64,000 bases of DNA from Chrysoporthe austroafricana (lineage: Eukaryota; Ascomycota; Sordariomycetes; Diaporthales; Cryphonectriaceae): contig JYIP02000006.1 of NCBI GenBank assembly GCA_001051155.2, positions 3,782,001-3,846,000 on the forward strand. Reading direction: 5' to 3'. The notes beneath the pieces were generated by a model. It did not search any database and was not told the DNA's origin. It worked only from the letters and a program-made list of their open reading frames with translations. Made by a program: the position numbers and the translations under genes. Below are positions 10,998-22,291 of the stretch, piece after piece. Positions within the stretch are counted from its first letter, which is position 1. Every line of letters begins with the position of its first letter.

Positions 10998-11005
10998 TTA
11001 TATAT
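10998..11005 (-). promoter_or_regulatory. TATA-like box of the FHA-kinase gene
   Basis: The minus strand reads ATATATAA about 90 bp upstream of the ATG at 10910. In the frame of the kinase no ATG occurs between this box and 10910. Confidence 0.5.
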
Positions 11006-11447
11006 CCCAAGGCATGCCCAAGGCTGCGCATCTTAGCGCTGTGTTTGTCACTTTAATCTACCACAGGGAACCATTGCTGCAGCTCTTCACCGCGCAAGTG
11101 TCAGTGAGCTGTCGTCAAGAAAGCTCCACAGATCCTGACCATTAAATTGGCTGGTGAGCAAGGATAGAGGTCTTCCCCGGTTCCAAAATAATAATCCTGT
11201 CCAAGGTCAGCTGCATCTTTGATTGGGAGGTTCCCGTTGTGTAGACGTGTACTGCAGATCGAGAGAAGTACGTTGCCTTGGACGAAGACACCCTTGCAAG
11301 CAATGCACAGCTGCATGGACGTACATGGGAATGTAACTTGATTCATTAAAGCAGCTAGCCTCGCGTGCACGTGCCCATCCATATATCACATCTCCACTCT
11401 GACCCTGAGCACGCATCTCTACTTGATCACTCCACGAAATCATCGCA

Positions 11448-12127
11448 ATGGCCGCCGCCGCCGCCACTCATCCATCTTTGCCTCTGCCTCTAACAAGAAC
11501 CAACCTTAGACAATTTATTAAAGGCGACTTGGCTGGCCCAGCAGGATCAAGTTACCTGTCGCGCACATGTTCATTCCATACTGATCACTGGCCACTAGAA
11601 CGTCGCATCCGAAGCGCCAAATTCCAAGTCAAGTGTTCAATGCATGACCTCCTTCGATTTAAACCTGAAGGGACCCAGATATTATTGCAAGATGAAGTAC
11701 GGTTCCATCGTGAGCATGTCTGCCTGAAGGAGGACTGTGCTGCCCGAGCGAATGACCTTCCTTATTGGAAATCCAAAGCGCTTTTTTTCGAAGAGGAATT
11801 GCGCCGGATTCGAAAGGAAAGATATGGCACACCACCACCACTTCCCGATTCAGATGCTTTACAAGATGAAATCGAAGATAGTAATCGGCAGATGGAATTC
11901 GCTGCTCGCTGGCCAGCAATCCAGCAACGTATAAAGCAATGGCTTGATACTTCATCAGGTGCGTTATTTATATTCGTATCGGTCTTTATATTTCGATTAA
12001 TACGTTTGCAGAAACTCGCCCTGCTTCCCTGTTGCGTAGGAGTCGACGTCTCGCAGGACTGCCACCGGAAGCTGTTGAGCTGTTACCTCCCCAACGACGA
12101 GTGCGCCGTAAAAAGCGTGCGGGGTGA
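11448..12127 (+). CDS. orphan basic/coiled-coil protein, unknown function
   Basis: Two exons (11448-11958 and 12012-12127) around a 53-nt intron (GTGCGT...TTGCAG) give 208 aa. The protein has an Ala-rich start, a Cys/His-containing middle (KCSMHD; HVCLKEDC), a probable helix rich in Glu and Arg (FFEEELRRIRKER), and after the splice a very basic tail (LLRRSRRLAGLPPE then RRVRRKKRAG). The splice converts a hydrophobic read-through into this tail, which supports the intron. A TATA-like element (CATATATCAC) lies about 60 bp upstream. I do not recognise a domain; the basic tail suggests nuclear location or nucleic-acid binding. It sits in the AT-rich accessory stretch and may be lineage-specific. 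Confidence 0.6.
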
Positions 12128-12687
12128 TATTTTGACAACGCAGTACCTCTAATGCAAGTTTTCTCCTCAGGCGTGGAGAGGCCTCGATCAGCACATTTTC
12201 TCAACTGAGCATTCCATCCATGCTCATTTTCAGAAATCACTCCTTCGAGGCCAAATCATACTCGAGTGTATCGGTATGATAGCAACGACCATTCCCGGAG
12301 GGCGACTCTAGATTCCTCGGGACTGCTAAAGGTAGACTGGTCGCCTAGCGATGCAAACCGAATTGGCTGTTCATCTGCCCAAGCAGGCGCTCTCCGACGG
12401 ATGGGCCCGGATACTCTGCAGTGCATCTGTTACTGCCTCGCGGACGTCGTGTCCGAAACTCGCCTAGCTCAACAGTCTCTACGAGAGACAGGGAGGGCAG
12501 GTCATTGCCGTCGCATCGCTATCTCAGCCAGGAGATCCACCCTCGTTTGAGGAGCCGCACTCGACGAGCTCGACGAGCTCACTTCTACATACAGTTCACT
12601 GCCCAACAAGCGAAACTGCCCAACAAGCGACAATGAATCAGTTCCAAATCACAGGTCGCCGGAGAGGTCGATGAAGGTGCCTGATAT
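12128..12687. other. non-coding or decayed sequence
   Basis: Short Arg-rich open pieces occur (for example 12421-12636) but with no clear domain. A 15-base unit, GCCCAACAAGCGAAA/C, is repeated in tandem near 12600-12632. It may be degraded coding DNA related to the flanking orphan genes. Confidence 0.4.
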
Positions 12688-13046
12688 ATGACGAAGATTT
12701 GTGAACAGATGATGGCTCAGCGGCCGGCTGCATTGCGCGCTGAGGTCTTGACGGAGCTGAAGAACATAGAGGAACGGGTCATCAGTACCAGCAGACAATT
12801 TGTAAGCAAGCAAATTTATGAGTTGAAGAGCGAGATAGGAGGTGATGTACAGGCAGAGGTGGTAAATGATGTCACGCCCCCTAGTCCTTGAATATGCGAG
12901 GGATGAGTACGAAGGCTACGTGGACGACCGGGTTGACGGCACTAATGTGGAAATGGAAGAATGTGTCAAAGACGAAATGGAGAATGTTGAGGCTAGCGTC
13001 TCGGAGCATCGTCAAGAAGGAAAATGGCGTTTACGGCCATCCTAAC
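12688..13046 (+). pseudogene. decayed coiled-coil coding sequence (frame broken)
   Basis: A first piece (12688-12891) encodes 67 aa with heptad-like, Glu/Lys-rich helix character (AALRAEVLTELKNIEERV). A second piece in another frame overlaps its end and continues to a stop at 13044-13046. It is also acidic and helical (EYARDEYEGYVDD; KDEMENVEASVSEH). The character of both halves is continuous while the frame changes near 12880, suggesting one frameshifted reading unit. No function is recognised; a small intron could explain the shift instead. Confidence 0.4.
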
Positions 13047-13264
13047 GCCCTCGGAGTTGAGCTCAATCCGCCAAACAGATTCCGTCCTCATTTTGCGCCG
13101 GTCGGACCTCTCAAGAATTGGCAGCCGCATCAAGGGCCGACCAGCCAATTCGATTTCAGCAAAGTCATTAGAAGAGTGCTACTGGTAGGAAGCAGCAAGA
13201 TGGCGGACCACAAGATTTTGAATTCACGCTGACTTTCTTGCCGTTGCTAGCAGTTGGTATTCTT

Positions 13265-13505
13265 CTTAAGAGCAGAGTGACTGGAATCTGGAATATCATC
13301 TTAAATAGAGCAACTAGCAACTAAGGTTTACTTAGAGCAGAGTAGCTAGTAGCGGGGTTTTACTACGACCCTCAAGTAGAGCAACCAGTAGCTAGGATTT
13401 ATTTAGAGGAGAGTGATTAGAAGCTCGAATCTCATCTCAAGCAGAGCAATTAACAGCCGGGATTTTATTTAGGGCAGAATGGCTGGAAACTGAAATCAAA
13501 TTCAA
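13265..13505. repeat. degenerate minisatellite, about 33-bp unit, 7-8 copies
   Basis: Variants of CTTAGAGCAGAGTARCTAG followed by an A/G/T-rich GGATTTTAT-like part start at 13265, 13300, 13331, 13371, 13402, 13436 and 13468. A possible eighth copy starts at 13502. Spacing alternates (35, 31, 40, 31, 34, 32), so the higher-order unit may be a dimer of about 66-71 bp. Copies differ by many substitutions, so the array is old. Confidence 0.8.
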
Positions 13506-14883
13506 GCTAGCACTGGAGATAAAACTCGGCTGCTGGTTATTCGGCTACTTGGGCATGAGTTTCAAAAGTTGCAGATATAGAAAACTGAATATGGCTCCAA
13601 GTGTCTAATAAAGTAAGTGTTGCTAGGTGGTTAGCCTACTCAATGTTTCGAATGAATACTTATATTGATTGCACTTTGGTATGGCGTTTTCGATTAATAG
13701 CATATCCAGCCTTTCAGATCGAATTCCTGGCTCAACAGGACCGTCTAGTAGCTTAAAGTTAGGGCTAAGGCTTTTGTCGTACATAAGAACTGCAGCCGCA
13801 AGACGACACGCGGTAATTGGTGCTGTGATTCAATAAGCACATATAGTTGGCCTGTAACAGCTATCATCGTCGATTCCCCGGATTCATCATACTATAATCA
13901 GTGGCTTTGCTTACGACCCAAAGGTTGATTCTTCCTCTGCCCAGGTTCAAGTTATTACAGCCGGCCTGCTGTCGCCGTGGCCAACCCCCCCCACCCGGGT
14001 TTCCCCTGGCTCTCAGAACAAGGCTAGTAGAAATAAGCTCTCGCTCAAGAGATCAAACATACAACAAATTGCAGAGTCTTGAAGGGCGCTGTAGGTCTTT
14101 CTGATGCTGTGTGATGACGCGGTCGAGGACCGGTCCGCAGCCAGCCCTGGTGAAGGCAGGCTCTCCCTCTTGCTGGACCACCTACCCGCTCACTCGGGAC
14201 AAAATACATGTAGGAGACCGTACGTGATTGATACTTTGTTGTATTTCCATTCGGATGTATTTATACAAGGAAGAAAGGTAATCCGAATATTGCTGAAATG
14301 CTATTTACGTCGATGTCCGCGCTGCGCCAAAACGGTCGCGCTTCAGATGTTGCCTCCCATTTCCTCTTGCACTATTCCCTCCAAGATGCGGCAATTCTCT
14401 TTCTTCTTTCTTGGACAAGGCAAAACTGCCGCCGACGCCCTCCCATATCTAAAAGTCTTTGATTTTCCTCCCCTCCGCTCGCCTTGCTCACTCCTCCTTC
14501 CCCTCCTCCTCTTCCAACGAGAGTATGATGAAAAGAGCTAAAATGGAATGGCAAATAGGTATGCGCAGTCAGTCAAAGCAGTGAACGCCATGCTTGCTTG
14601 ATTACGAGTGCTAAATATGCTGTGAAAATATAGTCGTGATAGTCATTATGCGACGGGGAGAAAGATGCGGGCCTGAAGCGGTTCGAGAGACGGGAGCAAG
14701 CTGGCTCGACAAGGGCTGGCCGGGATGCCCCTGGACCGACCAGGTTCAGGAAAGAGATTCGAAAGCATGCGAGTCTGGGGTATCTCCAAAGCAATCTTTG
14801 CGACGGGAAAGGACAGGTTGCTCGCCGAAGACGCCCGCCGTCGTCGCCGAGAGCGGGCGCGCAGGGATGATGCCGTGCGGTCT
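13506..14883. other. gene-free stretch; AT-rich to GC-rich transition
   Basis: The left part is AT-rich like the accessory region; composition rises from about 13.9 kb. The open frame at 14104-14541 lacks domain features and I do not call it. The right end holds the 3' flank of the PH-domain gene. Confidence 0.5.
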
Positions 14884-16910
14884 TCACATGAAGCCGCCCT
14901 CGTTCCCAAACATGCCGACGCTGCCCCGCCAGCTCTTGCACTTTTCGGAGCGGTCTTGGGTGTCGTTCCTCGGCGAGGGGAACATCGACGGCGGGGCGCG
15001 GGGCTGCATGACGGACGACCGCCTGGACGGGCCCTGGGCGGCGTCGGCGGCGTCGGCGTGCGGGTTCGGCTGCACCAGCAGCTTGTTGCTGGTGGTGCTG
15101 AGGCGGCGCGTGAACTCGGTGAAGCTCAGCCGCTTGGCGCCGTTGCTGCTCGTCGCCGAATGGCGCTCTTGGCCCTCGGCGATCGTGCTCGTGCGGTAGG
15201 CGGACGATGGGTTCAGCCCGCCCATCAGCTCCTCGGAAACGGTCGTCTCCCCGGACACGACGCTGCTCTTGCCCGGGGAGGCGTCCAGAGGGCCCTGCTC
15301 GACGCCGAGGTTCATGGCGCCCAGGCTGGAGTGCGTATAGCCGGGAACCCTTTGGACACCCTGGCCGCGAGGCCCGTTGTTCAGGGCTGCAAGGGTCTCG
15401 GGGTTGTAGGAGATGGGTGATCGCGGTCCTGCAGAGCTCCGTGATGACTGGGAGGGTGTCTTTGGTGTCTCTCCAGGGCGTCCGGTCGCTCTTCGCGATT
15501 GGCGCCTTGTGTCGCTCATGTTGTCCTCCAGGTCTTGCTCCAGCGCCAAGTCGCCTTCGGTGCCGTCCGAGTCCTCGCCCGAGTCGTTGCCGTCATCTGA
15601 GCTGTCATCCACGTCCCACGCGCTCTTCAACTCGAGGTGTTGTGCCGTGCTCACGGGCCTGACAGTCTGCCTCTTGCGCGTCCTCTGCGCGTCCACTTCC
15701 TGCATGAGCGCCTCGAAACGGGCAAGAGAGCTTAATTTCTCCTCACCCGGGATCTGCTGTTCCGAGCCCGGGATGTACTTCATCTGGAAGGCTCGGTCAA
15801 GGATCGTCTCACCGCGGCCTGGTGGCGAGCCGGAATCCAATATTGCCGCTGGAGACAGCGGCGGATTGGAGTCCTCGCTGTTGCGGACTATCCGCACCGG
15901 GGAGTGCAGCGCTGAAGAACGTCCCTGTGCCGACGTCCATCCCTCGATGAAACCTCCGAAACCCTCGGCAGATGTTTCGGCGGGTGACGGTAGATCAGAC
16001 GGGATCTTGGGGGTGTAGCTGTGGGTTACGGTGGTACCCGCGGTGGTCGAGCTGATCAGCGAAGAGAGGTCGCTGCGCCGCGACCGCAGGCTCGGCGCGT
16101 CAGAGATGGTTAGGGGCCTCTGTCGGCTCATATGAATGGACGAAGATGTTTTGTGGTGCAGACCCGCCTTCGGTGCGCTCGGTGGCCTGCAGGACATGTC
16201 GGTGGGGTCCCGGGGACCGATCTGCCCGAAAGGATTCTGGCCGAAGGGGTTCTGGAATGATGGAGACAGCGGCGTCCCGGGGCTCATCGGGCTCATGGGC
16301 AGGTGCTCTGGGAGGCTGGGCTGGTTCACGGAGTGGATGCAACTTGCCCACTCATGAAGCCGCGAGGCATCTCCGTCGGTGCGGAACCAGAGGGTGGTCG
16401 GGCCGTTGTCCTTGTTCGACACGAGTGTGGCGGCCCGGCTCGATCGTCGCTTTCGTGTCTTCTCTGTCAGGGGATCGGGCGCGATGGTGACGATAAGGGT
16501 TGGCAGAGCAGGTCCCTGCTTGCGATGTGCGACGGTCTGGACCTGACAGTGCGTGATGTTGTTGACAGCATATTGTTGGGCGGGCTCCCAGTCGTCCTGG
16601 AGATAGTAGACCTTGGTCAGCTCTGATGCCCACATTCCCAGCGCCGCGCCCCAGAGGAGGCAGAAGGAGGGCTCCCCATACCGGATTTTTGTAGATGGAA
16701 AGGAACGTGAGGCCGTTAAACGACCCGCCGACCTGGCCTTTGCCGTCCCTGACCTCTCCCTGCGCGCTCCCAATGACGACATATCGAGTCTATCCCTCGA
16801 GGGTCAGCATCTCAAACAAACAGCAAGACGAACGAGGGCAGACAAACCTTCCAGACGGCCCGACCCAGTATCGATCCCCTGTCCGGAGGGATGGTCAGGT
16901 AGCCCTCCAT
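14884..16910 (-). CDS. PH-domain protein with long disordered Ser/Pro-rich tail
   Basis: Three exons (16910-16848, 16789-16682, 16596-14884; introns 58 and 85 nt) give 627 aa. The two short 5' exons build the PH domain: MEGYLTIPPDRG, AVWKTRYVVIG, LSIYKNPDDWEPAQQYAV, then a closing helix near RLHEWASCIHSV at about residue 130. PH domains bind phosphoinositides or proteins at membranes. The rest is low-complexity: repeated NPFGQ (an NPF motif of the kind read by EH-domain endocytic adaptors), many SP/TP sites, and an acidic stretch near the middle (DDSSDDGNDSGEDSDG). Starting at the third exon's frame alone would lose the PH strands. No catalytic domain is seen. The role is probably scaffold or adaptor at the cortex; that is inference. 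Confidence 0.85.
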
Positions 16911-16974
16911 GATTGAGCAGGTGCTCGACCTGCCTCGTGGGCGCCCCATGAGGACATGAAGCCTTCGGTGATCC

Positions 16975-16985
16975 TTTATAAAAAG
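16975..16985 (-). promoter_or_regulatory. TATA box of the PH-domain gene
   Basis: The sequence CTTTATAAAAA (minus: TTTTTATAAAG) lies about 65-75 bp upstream of the ATG at 16910. Confidence 0.55.
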
Positions 16986-17296
16986 AGACAGGCGTGCTTA
17001 TATGCAGGATATTATTGAATCAAATCAAATATCGTGCAGAGCAGCAGGCATGACGAGGGGTGGGCGCGAATAAGAGCGGAGAGATAGGCGGGCGCGCAGC
17101 CGGTCTTATCCACTCTCGTGAGCACACCCCGTCCAGTCCAGACCCAATGGTGTTTGAGAAGAGACCTAGCCACGGAGAGAGGTCCGGCGTCGCAGCACTG
17201 GACACGGGGTCGGTAGGTATTTGACGATTTTCAGGTTGATGAAGGGCGGCGGGGGCGGGCTGGGGGGGCGCAAAGGTGCAGATATGTCAGATCGAC

Positions 17297-17336
17297 TCAG
17301 ACCCAGACCCAGACCGAGACCCGGACCCAGACCCAG
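17297..17336. repeat. hexanucleotide (CAGACC)n microsatellite
   Basis: About six to seven units of CAGACC/CCGAGA-type hexamers lie in a row with small interruptions. It is immediately followed by G/A-rich DNA with a GGAT tetramer run near 17420-17434. Confidence 0.8.
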
Positions 17337-20300
17337 ATGCACCAGAGAGGGATACAGGGACGCAGGGACGCAGGGAGGCAGCGAGGGCCGGGCCCAGAAG
17401 ACGCAGAAACTCCTCTCACGGATGGATGGATGGATCGCGGGAGGCAAATCGGCCGAGGGCAGCCTCTGAGGGAGAAGGACAACCCAGCCAAGCCGTGCCA
17501 ACGTGCCAGCAGCCGTTAGACGTCGATCAAAGGGGCGGCTCGCGGCCAGATGCAGCATAGGCGTTGGCGTGGTGTGGATATTGTGGTACCTGCATCGCGA
17601 GACCCAGAGAACGTCTTGAAGATTAAAGATGGGGATCAGACGGCCCCAGTGGCATGCCTAGCTGCCTATGGCACAGCACATGCTCACCTGCTGTACCCAG
17701 TACCGCGCCCAGTGCTGTACCCAGCACTATGGGGCTGAGGCAAGGGTAGCCTCCAGTTCCTGCAATGAGCCTAGTGTTGCGCTCTGGAGAAGGGGCACTA
17801 CCAAACTTAGTAGTACCATTCTTATATACTGAGTAGTACCGTGCTGGGTAGTACGTACAGGCTACTAGGTACAGAGGCGAGGCCAGGTACCCGCCCCGTA
17901 CCTCGGGCGGCGTCCATGCGGGACGCCAGGGGCAGCAGCCAGGGGCAGGTACCAGGGCGGTACCCTGCGGCCCGCGGGCAGGCGCAGGCCTGCAGGCTGT
18001 GGGCCCCCAGCTCGCTAGCAAATTGGCTTCTGCAGCCCGCAAGGAGAAGATCAGGCTCTGCAGGTCCCAGAAACGGACGGCCCTGCGTGCGGCCTGTCGA
18101 CCTGGGGGGGGGGCGCGGACAGCGAGCCTCCGCAGTCGGCGGCGGGAGGCGAGAGAAGGGCGACGAGGAGCGAGTATAGGGCTGCCCTCGCCGCTGCTGG
18201 CGATCCTAACGGCGAGATGAGAAGGACGTCATCGACAGCAGTCGCACATCATGAGAGTAGCAGTCATCTCGGGTACAGGGCTGTGGGTCCGGGAACGCTG
18301 GAACAGCCATGTGTCGTCCCGTCTGGTTGAGAGGGGGGGGGGTGCGGTCGAGATGCGAGCAACATTGCAACCCCGGGGTCGCATGTGGGCTCCCATGGCC
18401 GCCGCTCGCTCCCCTTTCCCTCTGCCAACGGCGTGAATTCCGCGTCCAGGCGGTCGGTGGAGAGGACGCCTGATGTCAAAGATCTTGGCGGGCGTACTAG
18501 TAAGGCCCGGGCTGGGTGCCTGGGTGCCCTATGACTCGAGATGGGGGTGGTTTGCGGTGCCTAGCCGTGAACCGTAAAGTGAGTCCTCTGGACGGCCTGC
18601 CGTGTAAAAGTCCCGCCCAGATCGAGCAGTGACGGGCGGATCTGGACGCGGTGGGGGACGGCATATACGGCAGCGCTCATGCGACGGCGACGTTGGCACG
18701 GCGTTTGGGGGCGTGTGATGTGGCTGACCTGCAGGGCCGGCCAGCAGCACGCAGCAACGTACCCAGTACCACACTACTATAGTAAGTACCCCTTTTCCTT
18801 CGGCCTGGCCACTCAGACTGGCTGGCAATGGGATGGGTGCGACACGATACTTTCTACCCGGACCTGTTCGTTCGGAGGTCTTGCAGGATGCGGTGGAACC
18901 CTGGAACGTGCAGCGCTCGGATCCTTCTGTCTCTGCCTCTCTGCGAGACGGGCCAGCGACCCGGCGAGGATCTCTTCTCTACGCAAGTAGCATGGTAACT
19001 GAGCAGTGCGATCGCCAGTCCGACTGCCGCCTGCTCCCAACACAACGAGTCGTCTTCAGCTGAACAGTGCGCGGAGGAAAAGGTGGTCCAGGCATCTATC
19101 TCTCTGCCCGGAGTTGTCGGCGCTGGCGCACACGAACACTGTACTATGGTGGTGGGGTCAGCAGGTCGCCTGAGGCCAAGAGGCAACTGGAGATTGCGCC
19201 CCCCGTCCCCGTGGGCCTCTGGCCCTCGTGGCTCGCTAGCTCGCTGATACCGTCGCGGTGGTTCGGGCCCTGCTGCGGCATGGGCTCGTCGCCGCACGGA
19301 CGTGCGTCTGTGTGCTCTGGGACTGGGCGTACCAGCGTAGCGTCGTCAGCTGCGGCGGCCTCGGATGAGACCCTAGGTGGGACTGGGACGGTACTGTGGT
19401 AGGCAGAGCAAGTGCTGGTGGGCAGGCCGAGGCATGCGGTTGTGGGCTGCTCTGGGCTGCTCTTTTGTCAAAAGTCGGTCGACGGGGCCACGGCAAGGAC
19501 CCATCCCTCCGCTCGGGGCTCCAGCCGTCAGGATGCTGGTGAAACAGCGCTGTGCGGAGGAGGTGGTGCTCGCGTCTCTGCTGACTGCGGCGCGGTGCCC
19601 CGTACGTTGCGTGCGTGCTACTATGTCTGTACGTCCGTACGTACGCGAAATAGGGACCCTGGGACGGAGGATTCCTCTGCATGCCTCCGCCTGACTCAGC
19701 TGCAGACCATGTCGCTCTAAATACGCAGCCCTTGCATGCTACCATACTTAGTGCGGCCCCCTGCTCGTTCTCACGGTAGTACTACCATAGTATGCCCCAT
19801 AGTATGGCGGGCTGTGTGCGATGTAAGTAGGGAGGTAGGTAGCATCAGGAACGAGGAGGAGCCGTGTGGATCCTGGCGGTACTACCGCCGTCGAGCCCGC
19901 CTGCCCGCCTCTCCTCGCGCTCTCTCTCTCGTTTCGATGGTTGCAACGGGATGACCCGGTTCGGGTCAGGTCCTCAACCTCGAATTTCCTAAACCTTGAT
20001 TGTGCTGGGGCGGGCCCTGGCCGCCGGTGGAGTTTGCTGCTGCCGATCCAAGATTCATCATCACCAGACCCCGACGGCTTTCTCCTGCTCGGGCCTCCTC
20101 CCGAGCCCGAACCTGACCGCCCGGCGCTGGCAGGCCCGGAAGCGAGGCGGGAGAAGCTTCTGAGATTTGCCAAAGAAGATCGTCGAAGCCCGCGAGGCAG
20201 GCACAGTAAAAAGTGATACGGCTCGATCTCCTTCCGGATCGTCGAGGAGGCCTGGACGGCCTGAGGGTCTGCAACGTCATCGCTGCGACCGTGTATGTAC

Positions 20301-22211
20301 GGACGTACTTACTCGGTGTGGACGTCTGTATATTGTATATAAACCACCGCAGGCTTCGTACATACCCTGGCCCCTGATCGAAGTAACCCGACCTGCCAAT
20401 ACTCACCTTACCGCTTGTTGCGAGCTCCTATCTTGCAGTGCCGGCCGGCCGAACGCGGTCCTGGTGCCCTGGTCTCAGATCTGCCGTCTGTTGATCCTAC
20501 CACGCCTGCCACAGTGCCACAGGACTGAGTTGCTTTTTTTTTCTCTTTTCGAGGGCCCATCAGGGGATCTGGCAGCCAGCAGTGCCAAGCTCCAGGACCC
20601 CGTCCAGCCAGCCAGGGGCTCCGGAAATGAAAACCGGATATATCTCAGAGACTTCCCCACGTAAATTTCCTAACCACAGACGAGCCCCTCGAGTATATAG
20701 TAGTTTGAAATTGTCGACATGATAGGCAGTATGGAGCCCGTCAGCCACTGGCACATGCGCAAGTACGTATGACGTGCCCCGGGGATACCCTAAAGGCCGG
20801 GCGGGCACCGGTCTATGCCTCACCGTCTGGTCGTATACCTGCTACTTCGGCGAAGGCCTCGATGTTAGCCCCCAGGGGTCCGGGGATCAGGGTCCCGCAC
20901 GGCGAAATGGTGACAGCCTTGGCATACTACGGTGGAATCGTCGCAGGCCGCGGGCTGCCATATGGGCGCGCAGGTCCTCATCGCCGCCGGGCTGCGGTAA
21001 GCCGTCCTACCTGACCTCAACGTGCAGACGGAGCACAGCAGCGGACGATCACGATCTGGGGCGAGGCTCGCGGGGGAGGCGCGCAGAGGCCGCCGTGGCG
21101 TCGTCCTCAAATCTACAGCTGACTGAATCGCGCGCCACCGGCCAGTTCTGGCTACCGTCATCTCGTGTCCTGTCTATCCTTGCTGGTGCTAGACGCTAGA
21201 TCGAGCCGACTTTGACCGAGCGGTCCGCCCTCTAGCCTCTACCCAGATCGTCGGGATAACAAGGCTTGGGCGGCCTCGCAGCCCGCTGAAGTACCGGAGG
21301 ATGCTGTCCGATCGTCACGATGCTACTCTGTAGCCTAGCCCGCCGACTTGGCAGCTTTAATACGAGGGAAAGTGCTGACAGTAGTGGCAGCACGCATGGG
21401 CACCATGGCACGTGTGCTGGCCTCAGAGACATGCGCCGGGCTCCAGTGATTTCCCAACGGCCACACGGTCTGATATGGAGCGCTGCTGGGGCTGGTGGCT
21501 GCGGCATAGCTATTTCCCTAGGCTGCCCGTGTGACACAGCCGAGGTTTGGACTACAGCAGGCGTTGGTGGCTTCCGACAAGCAACGCGGTCCCGAATAGC
21601 GTCACGGGTATCTTCTAGGCCGCGGCGACGACCTGCCGCCGCCGTGGCGTCCCGGTGGGTTCATGTCTTTGGTGTCTGACACAAAGGGACACCAGGACAG
21701 GGCGGCGTGCTTTTCGACCCGTCTCCTCCTCTGCTCGGCCCTGGAGTCACGATGCTGGGTGTCCCCTGCGTGTCGTGGTCGAGTCACGCTCCGCCTCCCG
21801 CTGGGACCTCTGAAGATCGCCTCCGACGAGCCGAGGGGAGGCTATCATAGTACCCGTAGCCTTGACCAGAGCGCCGGGACACCCTCCTCCGCGGGCTGCT
21901 CCGTAAACTAACCAATCGTCGGCTGGGAAAGGCGACCTGCGAACAGACGACGATGCTTGGCGGGCGCGGTGCGCAGAGCGTAGCTCGTCGATCTCGCCTA
22001 GCCCGGGTTCTCGGCGGGGCGAGGAAGATATTGAGAAGCACAGCAATCTCTCAGGACCTGGACGCTCGGTCCACCGCGCCCGGCGCCCGGCTCGCAAGAT
22101 TGCACCTAGTATATCCCGCTCCTAGTAGAGACGGAAAGGGGGTCTGGTCCTGGAGGCCCGTAGCGAGCGCGCTAGAAGCTACTCGTGTGCACACGAATTC
22201 GAGCTCTCATT

Positions 22212-22291
22212 TCGACATGTCTTCTCGAGAGGGAACCCCGTCTCGCGTGCTGAGTTTACGAGGCACGCCTCTCGAGAAGACGTCATGTCGA
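22212..22291. repeat. inverted repeat, 21-bp arms, 35-nt loop
   Basis: The left arm (22212-22232, TCGACATGTCTTCTCGAGAG...) is the reverse complement of the right arm (22268-22291) except for a 3-nt insertion GTC at 22282-22284. The loop contains a further CGTGC/GCACG pair that extends the hairpin. Confidence 0.85.

Noticed and set aside
13265..13505. CRISPR array
   Set aside because: Units are diverged, contiguous and without unique spacers; the genome is eukaryotic.
14725..15420. 231-residue plus-strand frame
   Set aside because: Antisense shadow of the disordered tail of the PH-domain protein.
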